NCBI GenBank assembly: GCA_964624395.1 | Contig: CAZUWY010000018.1 | Location: forward strand, 1 to 28,911 | Origin: UBA1046 sp964624395 | GTDB taxonomy: Bacteria; Bacillota; Clostridia; Saccharofermentanales; DTU023 | DNA length: 28,911 bases | Direction of reading: 5' to 3' | In this document: positions 23,640-28,911 of the stretch, in pieces | How the letters are laid out: each line of letters begins with the position of its first letter | How positions within the stretch are numbered: position 1 is the stretch's first letter | Position numbers and translations under genes: made by a program | Notes under the pieces: generated by a model | Seen by the model: only the letters and a program-made list of their open reading frames with translations | Database searches by the model: none | What the model was told of the DNA's origin: nothing

Positions 23640-24989
23640 ATGATTGAAGAATCAATTTTTGAAGAATTATTGCAATTGCTGGAAAATCGCAGATTCCGTA
23701 TGCTTAAAGAAAGATTGGCTGATTTGCATGAGGCTGATGTTGCTGAATTCATAGAGGAGCACAGCCCAGATAAAGCAGCGATTGTCTTTCGCTTGCTCTC
23801 TAAACTGCAGGCGGCGGAAGTATTCAGTCTTTTGGACAGCGATCAGCGCCGCACCTTAGTATCTGCTTTCAGTGACCAGGAAGTCTCTCAGATCATCGAA
23901 GATCTTTATACTGATGATGCTGTAGATTTTCTTGAAGAGCTGCCAGCCAATGCTGTCAACAGAGTATTGGGCCTCGCCACCCCTGAAACCAGAAGACTGC
24001 TCAATCATTATATGAAATACAGGGAAGATTCCGCCGGTAGCATCATGACCTCAGAGTATGTGATGCTGCACCCTTATATAACGGTGGCGGAAGCGATCGA
24101 GTATATCCGCAGGTATGGTGCGGATCGGGAAACAATCTACACTTGTTATATCTCTGATGCCACCCGCAAGCTAATCGGGGTTGTCTCGGTGCGGCAGCTG
24201 CTTTTGGCTCGTGATGACCAGCTGGTCAGCGAGATCATGGAGGAAAATGTCATTTCAGTTGAGGTAACGGCCGATCAGGAAGAAGTTGCCAATATTATCA
24301 CTGATTATGATTTGATCGCTCTGCCGGTTGTAGATAAAGAGAACCGGCTGGTGGGCATAGTAACCTTTGACGATGTCTTTGATGTTGTTAAAAGAGAGAC
24401 GACCGAGGATATGGAATTGATGGCCGGTCTGCGCCCCTCGGAAAGGCCCTATCTTAAATCCTCAACCTGGGCTCTGGCCAGCCACAGAATGGTCTGGCTC
24501 TTGGTTTTGATGATTTCAGGCATGATAAACGGTGTCGTGCTCGGCCATTATGAGCATGCTTTTGTTGCTTTGCCCATCTTGGTTACTTTTGTCCCCATGT
24601 TGACCGATACAGGCGGGAACGCTGGATCTCAAAGCAGTACAATAATTATCCGCAGCATGGTCTTGGGTGAAATTGAGTTTCGCGATCTGATGGTTGTCTT
24701 ATGGAAAGAATTTAAGATCAGCCTGCTGGCGGGTCTTGCTCTGGCAGCTGTCAACTTTGTGCGTATTTATTTCACTTACGGCTATAATGTCGGTCTTTCC
24801 CTGACAGTCTCATTTTCTCTGGTGGCAATTGTTGTTGCTTCTAAAATCTGCGGCGCCGCTCTGCCTCTTTTAGCCAAAAAGCTAAAGCTTGACCCGGCCA
24901 TAATGGCTGCCCCTCTGATTACAACTATTGTTGACGCCTTTGGACTTATTATCTATTTCACAATTGCGACTGCAGTCCTGCCCATATAA
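23640..24989 (+). CDS. mgtE: Magnesium transporter MgtE
   Basis: A 449-residue Mg2+ channel of the inner membrane with the full family architecture. The cytoplasmic N-domain of helical repeats (about 1-130, EHSPDKAAIVFRLL, DLYTDDAVDFLEELP) is followed by two CBS domains (about 130-255, AGSIMTSEYVMLH and MEENVISVEVTADQEEVA) that sense intracellular magnesium, a connecting helix, and five membrane helices (about 280-449). The pore signature is PMLTDTGGNAGSQSSTIIIRS. AGGGGGT (23627-23633) precedes the ATG. The nearly 250-nt leader with a short ORF and stem-loops suggests post-transcriptional control. Confidence 0.95.
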   Translation: MIEESIFEELLQLLENRRFRMLKERLADLHEADVAEFIEEHSPDKAAIVFRLLSKLQAAEVFSLLDSDQRRTLVSAFSDQEVSQIIEDLYTDDAVDFLEELPANAVNRVLGLATPETRRLLNHYMKYREDSAGSIMTSEYVMLHPYITVAEAIEYIRRYGADRETIYTCYISDATRKLIGVVSVRQLLLARDDQLVSEIMEENVISVEVTADQEEVANIITDYDLIALPVVDKENRLVGIVTFDDVFDVVKRETTEDMELMAGLRPSERPYLKSSTWALASHRMVWLLVLMISGMINGVVLGHYEHAFVALPILVTFVPMLTDTGGNAGSQSSTIIIRSMVLGEIEFRDLMVVLWKEFKISLLAGLALAAVNFVRIYFTYGYNVGLSLTVSFSLVAIVVASKICGAALPLLAKKLKLDPAIMAAPLITTIVDAFGLIIYFTIATAVLPI

Positions 24990-25101
24990 TAATTAAATAA
25001 TTATCAACTGAAAAAGGAAGAATAAGCTCTAATTTATGCATTTAAGCTAGTAGTATTTTGTCGTTAGATGCTCCTGCCTGTATGATCCTTTTCAATTAAA
25101 T

Positions 25102-25168
25102 CTCCTGTCTAGGCTTGCAAAATAGAATCAGGCATCTGCTAGATTGCCCTATTTTACAAAGACAGGAG
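25102..25168 (+). promoter_or_regulatory. Long hairpin that masks the Shine-Dalgarno of the adhesin gene
   Basis: CTCCTGTCT (25102-25110) pairs perfectly with AGACAGGAG (25160-25168), which contains the ribosome binding site AGGAG 6 nt before the ATG at 25175. The stem continues as TTG/CAA (25115-25117 with 25157-25159, after a 4-nt bulge), one C-A mismatch, and AAAATAG/CTATTTT (25119-25125 with 25149-25155), closed by a 23-nt loop: 19 base pairs in all. No T-tract follows, so it is not a terminator. A second CTCCTG (25071-25076) could also pair with the Shine-Dalgarno, and CAGGCATCT in the loop (25129-25137) could pair with AGATG and CCTG at 25066-25080. Confidence 0.6.
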
Positions 25169-25174
25169 TAAATC

Positions 25175-28012
25175 ATGGACAAAAAAAGAATTTATACAGC
25201 TTTATTAATTTTGATCTTCTCAATCTCGATCTTTGGCAGCTTCACAGCCGCTGTCGTTTGTCATAGAGAATATGATAATTCATACAAATATCTCTATCGG
25301 CTGCCGGAGGGCATGGCCGGTTCGGACAAGGATCGCTACAATGAACTGACAACCTTCAAAATGGGCACGAGAAGAGCCTTCTGCATTAATCCTTATGTTT
25401 TAAGTGAAGATGGTATTGATTATGGAGAGGGCAGTGCCAGTTTTTCTATCATCCCTTCTGATTACCACCGTCTGACCTTGGCAAAGCAAAAAAGAATCGA
25501 GCTGGCCTGGGTTTATGGCTGGGAATTATCCGCTCAGGCCAAAAGAGACGCACTCTATATGAAAATTCTCGTAGGGGAGCTGGCTACTGATCAAAAAACC
25601 AAAGAAGTGGTTGGTTCAGCAGTATCTTTAAGTGATTATGAAAAATGGAAAACAGAAATCAACCGGAGAATTGATTCCTATTTGAATGATGATCCAAGTT
25701 TTCATAAAAGCTCAGTAGATATCGTGCAGGGCAGCAAAATAGTGATTGAAGATGCAAAAGCAGTCTTGAATGAGTACAGCCTGACTTCCATTCCAGCAGG
25801 AATCACAGCCACTTTGACAGGAAATCTGCTAGAACTTAAAGCAGCTCCGGATTTTTCCGGCGGTCAGCTGAAGCTGCAAAGATTAAAACCCTATCAAGGT
25901 GAGAGCAGGTACTTTTATCTGGTTCTGCCCAACGGCAACAAAAGGCAGCCTCTGATTGCTCCAGGTATTCCAGCGCCCAAAGAAGCAGTTCTTGAGTTGA
26001 GGGGCCTGCAAACAAAGGGAAACTTTCGTCTCAAGAAAACTGATACTGCCGGCAAGGCGATAGAAGGCGTGGAATTCAAATTATTAAATGAGAATCAGGC
26101 GGAGGTCTTAAAATTTGTCACGACAAAAGACGGCTATCAATCTTCTGAGCTGGTCACAGGTAAATATTTCTTGGTCGAAAGCAAGGCAAAAACTAACTAT
26201 ATTTTAGATTCATCGGCAAAAGAGATAATAATTACAGCAAATGAAACGAATAGCAGTTACTTTGATCAACCATTGGTAAATGAAAAACAAAAAGTAAGAA
26301 TCCAGATTGAAAAGAAAGGTGAAGGTAATGCTCTATTGTCCGGGGTCACTTTCGACATTAGTCAAGGAGGCAAACTGGTAGCCAGCATTATCACAGATAA
26401 TAAGGGAATTGCAGTATCCGAGCCACTTGCACAAGGTGACTATACTATCTCAGAGAAAAAGCAGCCGCCTGGATATGTCAAGGCAAATAATATTGAACTC
26501 AAACTGCAAGGAGATGACAGTGGAAAACCGGTACTGACAAAAGAGATAGAAATTATAAATGAGAAGACAATCACAGAGATTGCCAAAAAAGATGCAGTCA
26601 ATGGCAAAGAACTTCCCGGCGCATCATTGAAATTGATAGAAAAGGAGTCAAATAAGCTGATTGAAAGTTGGATCTCTACAGATAAACCGCATATTATCCG
26701 AGGCCTTGAGCAGGGTAAAAGCTATATCCTGACAGAAGATCTTGCTCCTTTAGGCTATGCGCTGGCTCAAAGTATAGAGTTCAAAATTGATGGCAGCGGC
26801 GTAAAAAATAAAGTTGAGATGGTAAATCATCTCACCACAACCGAGATCAGCAAAAAAGATGCAGTCAAAGGTGAAGAACTTCCCGGCGCATCATTGAAAT
26901 TGATAGAAAAGGAGTCAAATAAGCTGATTGAAAGTTGGATCTCTACAGATAAACCGCATATTATCCGAGGCCTTGAGCAGGGTAAAAGCTATATCCTGAC
27001 AGAAGATCTTGCTCCTTTAGGCTATGCGCTGGCTCAAAGTATAGAGTTCAAAATTGATGTCAGCGGCGTTAAAAACAAAGTTGAGATGGTAAATGATCTC
27101 ACCACAACCGAGATCAGCAAAAAAGATGCGGTCAAAGGTGAAGAGCTTCCCGGTGCATCTTTGAAATTGATAGAAAAGGAGTCAAATAAGCTGATTGAAA
27201 GCTGGATCTCCACAGACAAACCACATATTATCCGAGGCCTAGAGCAGGGGAAAAGCTATATCCTGACAGAAGATCTTGCCCCCTTAGGCTATTCTTTAGC
27301 CCAAAGCATTGAGTTTACAGTGGATGGGGCACATAGTGTCATGAATAGGGTTGAGATGGTAAATGATCTTACCACAACCGTGATCAGCAAAAAAGATGCG
27401 GTCAAAGGTGAAGAGCTTCCTGGTGCAGTATTGACTATTACAGCAAAAGATACTGATGAACTGATCGATATCTGGACCTCTACAGCTGAGCCGCATATTA
27501 TTAAAGGTCTTGAACAGGGGAAAAGCTATGTCTTAACAGAAGATCTTGCCCCTTTAGGCTATTCTTTAGCCCAAAGTATTGAATTTACAGTGGATGGCTC
27601 ACATGGCGTTAAGAATAAGGTAGAAATGGTAAATGAGCTCACAAGAACAGAAATAATAAAAGTTGACGGGATAACCGGCAAAGCATTGTCCGGGGCCAAA
27701 TTACAACTGAAAGAAAAGGATAGCGGCCAGATAATCGCTGATTGGACAAGCGGGCCCAAAGCACATGTCTTGACCGGGCTTAAAGCAGGAAGTACCTATA
27801 TAATCTCTGAATTAACAGCTCCTGACGGTTATGAGAAAATGGTCGATCTGGAGATTCAAATCAAGGGAGATAATGGTTATATCAACGAGATTATTTTAAT
27901 TAATGAGTTATTCCCTAAAACAGGAGAGGAGGGGGTCTCATCTCTTGGCTTTCTACTTTTGGCAATTAGTTCAGTCGCTTTTTTATCAAAGAGGCTGTTT
28001 TTGAAGATATAA
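25175..28012 (+). CDS. Sortase-anchored surface adhesin with tandem Cna-B domains
   Basis: A 945-residue cell-wall protein. Residues 1-26 are a signal peptide. Residues 30-275 resemble a thioester (TED) head of Gram-positive adhesins: RRAFCINPY holds Cys70, but no Gln is found where the partner motif (TQxxIW) should be (DALYMKILVGEL, 125-136). Two diverged Cna-B/SpaA-like domains follow (about 283-371 and 373-465), then five more in tandem (466-912). Each of the five has the isopeptide set: Lys in KKD or KVD, Glu in LTEDLAPLGY or SELTAPDGY, and Asn in MVN or LIN. Residues 913-917 are FPKTG, a sortase motif variant of LPXTG, followed by a hydrophobic helix and the basic tail SKRLFLKI. It should form a stiff stalk covalently attached to peptidoglycan. 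No sortase gene is in the window. The SD lies in a hairpin. Confidence 0.9.
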   Translation: MDKKRIYTALLILIFSISIFGSFTAAVVCHREYDNSYKYLYRLPEGMAGSDKDRYNELTTFKMGTRRAFCINPYVLSEDGIDYGEGSASFSIIPSDYHRLTLAKQKRIELAWVYGWELSAQAKRDALYMKILVGELATDQKTKEVVGSAVSLSDYEKWKTEINRRIDSYLNDDPSFHKSSVDIVQGSKIVIEDAKAVLNEYSLTSIPAGITATLTGNLLELKAAPDFSGGQLKLQRLKPYQGESRYFYLVLPNGNKRQPLIAPGIPAPKEAVLELRGLQTKGNFRLKKTDTAGKAIEGVEFKLLNENQAEVLKFVTTKDGYQSSELVTGKYFLVESKAKTNYILDSSAKEIIITANETNSSYFDQPLVNEKQKVRIQIEKKGEGNALLSGVTFDISQGGKLVASIITDNKGIAVSEPLAQGDYTISEKKQPPGYVKANNIELKLQGDDSGKPVLTKEIEIINEKTITEIAKKDAVNGKELPGASLKLIEKESNKLIESWISTDKPHIIRGLEQGKSYILTEDLAPLGYALAQSIEFKIDGSGVKNKVEMVNHLTTTEISKKDAVKGEELPGASLKLIEKESNKLIESWISTDKPHIIRGLEQGKSYILTEDLAPLGYALAQSIEFKIDVSGVKNKVEMVNDLTTTEISKKDAVKGEELPGASLKLIEKESNKLIESWISTDKPHIIRGLEQGKSYILTEDLAPLGYSLAQSIEFTVDGAHSVMNRVEMVNDLTTTVISKKDAVKGEELPGAVLTITAKDTDELIDIWTSTAEPHIIKGLEQGKSYVLTEDLAPLGYSLAQSIEFTVDGSHGVKNKVEMVNELTRTEIIKVDGITGKALSGAKLQLKEKDSGQIIADWTSGPKAHVLTGLKAGSTYIISELTAPDGYEKMVDLEIQIKGDNGYINEIILINELFPKTGEEGVSSLGFLLLAISSVAFLSKRLFLKI
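26567..27907. repeat. Five tandem Cna-B repeats (267-270 bp units)
   Basis: The units start at 26567, 26834, 27101, 27371 and 27641. Units 1 and 2 are identical over 186 bp (26607-26792 and 26874-27059). Unit 3 is very similar, unit 4 shares its ends with units 3 and 2 but differs in the middle, and unit 5 is diverged. The pattern indicates recent duplication and recombination among units. Confidence 0.92.
27911..27925 (+). other. Sortase recognition motif FPKTG
   Basis: FPKTG at residues 913-917, followed by EEG, a hydrophobic helix and a short positively charged tail, is a complete cell-wall sorting signal with Phe in place of the first Leu. Confidence 0.85.
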
Positions 28013-28025
28013 AATAACAATATGA

Positions 28026-28061
28026 AAGGGACATTTTCTCTGAGCAAAGAAAATGTCCCTT
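28026..28061. terminator. Bidirectional hairpin terminator between adhesin and zinc peptidase genes
   Basis: AAGGGACATTTTCT (28026-28039) and AGAAAATGTCCCTT (28048-28061) form a perfect 14-bp stem with an 8-nt loop between convergent genes. The tails are only weakly T-rich on both strands. Confidence 0.75.
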
Positions 28062-28072
28062 AAAAATATTAT

Positions 28073-28774
28073 CTAATTGCGCCTGCGGCCGGAACGGGTC
28101 AGAAGCAAAATCCTCAACAAAGACAAAATAGAAGTTGCCGCCGAGGCAACATATGTCATCGCAGCAGCACTTAGGACCTTTTTCGTCCCCTTCAGCTCTT
28201 CTTGGCTTAAAATCTTAGTTTCGCTCAAAGTATTCAGAGCTCTCCTGGAGGCATTAAACTCTACCGGCAGTGTGATTAAAGTAAAGACTGTGGTCAGTGC
28301 GAAGAGAATCACTCCGATATTGAGAATGGTTGAACTCCAGGATTCCTGGAATATGAGTCCCACCATAATAATCGGCCAGGAAAGGCGGCTGCCAATGTTG
28401 ACAACCGGTACCAAGGCGGAACGCATGGTCAAGGGGCTATAGCCTTTGGCATGTTGCAGAGCGTGTCCAACTTCATGGGCAGCGACACCAACAGCAGCGA
28501 TTGAATCTACATTCATCACAGGTTGTGACAGAGCCAGTCTTTTATTTGTCGGACTGTAGTGGTCGGTGAGACTTCCTGCCACAGGCTCAACAGTTACATC
28601 ATTAATTCCATTGGCCTGAAGAATATGCTGGGCTGCTTGTCCTCCGGTCAGCCCATTATGTGAACGGACCTGAGAATAGCGGTTGAAAGTGCGCTGGACA
28701 TTAAATGATGCCAGCAGACTTAAGAGTCCTCCGATTATTACGAGAATATATGTAGCGTCATAAAATAAGGGCAT
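28073..28774 (-). CDS. Membrane zinc metallopeptidase (YugP-like)
   Basis: A 233-residue integral membrane protease of the Zn_peptidase_2 (YugP) family. Residues 4-24 are a membrane helix and LTGGQAAQHILQANGI (42-57) is the family's N-terminal segment. The zinc motif HEVGH is at 100-104 (VAAHEVGHALQHA), and Glu172 in LPVEFNASRRAL is a likely third ligand. Membrane segments lie at about 120-142, 148-170 and 202-225, with a basic C-terminus. Substrates of the family are not known. The start at 28774 is chosen because AGGGAGG lies just upstream of that ATG; an in-frame ATG at 28819 lies closer to the promoter and lacks this signal. Confidence 0.9.
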   Translation of the reverse strand: MPLFYDATYILVIIGGLLSLLASFNVQRTFNRYSQVRSHNGLTGGQAAQHILQANGINDVTVEPVAGSLTDHYSPTNKRLALSQPVMNVDSIAAVGVAAHEVGHALQHAKGYSPLTMRSALVPVVNIGSRLSWPIIMVGLIFQESWSSTILNIGVILFALTTVFTLITLPVEFNASRRALNTLSETKILSQEELKGTKKVLSAAAMTYVASAATSILSLLRILLLTRSGRRRN

Positions 28775-28802
28775 AATGGCCTCCCTGTTAAATACTGTAA
28801 TA

Positions 28803-28830
28803 ATTTTACCATGCCACAAAGGGCGGGCAA
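28803..28830 (-). promoter_or_regulatory. Promoter of the zinc peptidase gene
   Basis: On the - strand TTGCCC (28830-28825), 16 bp, TAAAAT (28808-28803) with TG one base upstream (extended -10). The start codon lies about 30 bp further on. Bases 28831-28911 hold nothing recognisable. Confidence 0.5.
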
Positions 28831-28911
28831 CACCCTTTTCTACTGCGAAGGAATTATTAACTCAACTTTCCCACTTACGGGAAGCTAAATGAACCTTGAA
28901 AAATGAATATA

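Noticed and set aside
26567..27907. CRISPR-like array
   Set aside because: The repeats are 267-270 bp, contiguous and in frame within a coding region, with no spacers.

Overview
The window looks like the replication-origin neighbourhood of a low-to-moderate GC Gram-positive bacterium (Bacillota, probably a clostridial lineage). The support is the order dnaA-dnaN-recF-remB-gyrB, Soj/Spo0J-type ParAB with two parS sites of the Bacillus type, AGGAGG ribosome binding sites, a sortase-anchored Cna-B adhesin and a YugP-type membrane metallopeptidase. A finer taxonomic placement would be guesswork. No rRNA, tRNA, insertion sequence, prophage or CRISPR array was found.

Left part (1-13.4 kb): housekeeping and metabolic genes, mostly on the + strand. 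These are the C-terminal part of a His-rich LarC, hisS, upp with an isochorismatase-fold hydrolase, eno, an aminopeptidase P, mutM, a DtxR-family regulator and a HAD phosphatase. On the - strand are a polysaccharide deacetylase, glutaminase and ornithine aminotransferase. Strong terminators close eno/rocD and the aminopeptidase gene.

Middle (13.4-22.0 kb): the replication and segregation block. DnaA boxes lie on both sides of dnaA (a bipartite oriC), followed by dnaN, recF abutting it, remB, gyrB, two parS sites and parA-parB. Three neighbours common elsewhere are missing: rpmH/rnpA upstream, the S4-domain gene yaaA between dnaN and recF, and gyrA after gyrB. If replication starts at dnaA, most of the left-hand genes, including eno and hisS, are transcribed against the fork.

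Right part (22.1-28.9 kb): cell-surface and membrane functions. These are a DUF4349 lipoprotein, the magnesium transporter MgtE with a long structured leader, a 945-residue LPXTG-type adhesin with seven Cna-B-like domains, and a membrane zinc peptidase.

The most interesting signals are regulatory. (1) The mgtE leader has a short ORF with a good ribosome binding site and an acidic run, and its end lies inside a stem-loop, suggesting translation-coupled control unlike the M-box. (2) A long hairpin pairs with the Shine-Dalgarno of the adhesin gene. (3) A 16-bp alternating pyrimidine-purine tract (Z-DNA prone) abuts the promoter of remB-gyrB. (4) GyrB carries an acidic N-terminal extension of about 75 residues. 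(5) A DtxR-box-like dyad lies in the promoter of the DtxR-family gene. (6) Degenerate DnaA boxes are paired with an altered DnaA signature. All of these are sequence-based hypotheses.
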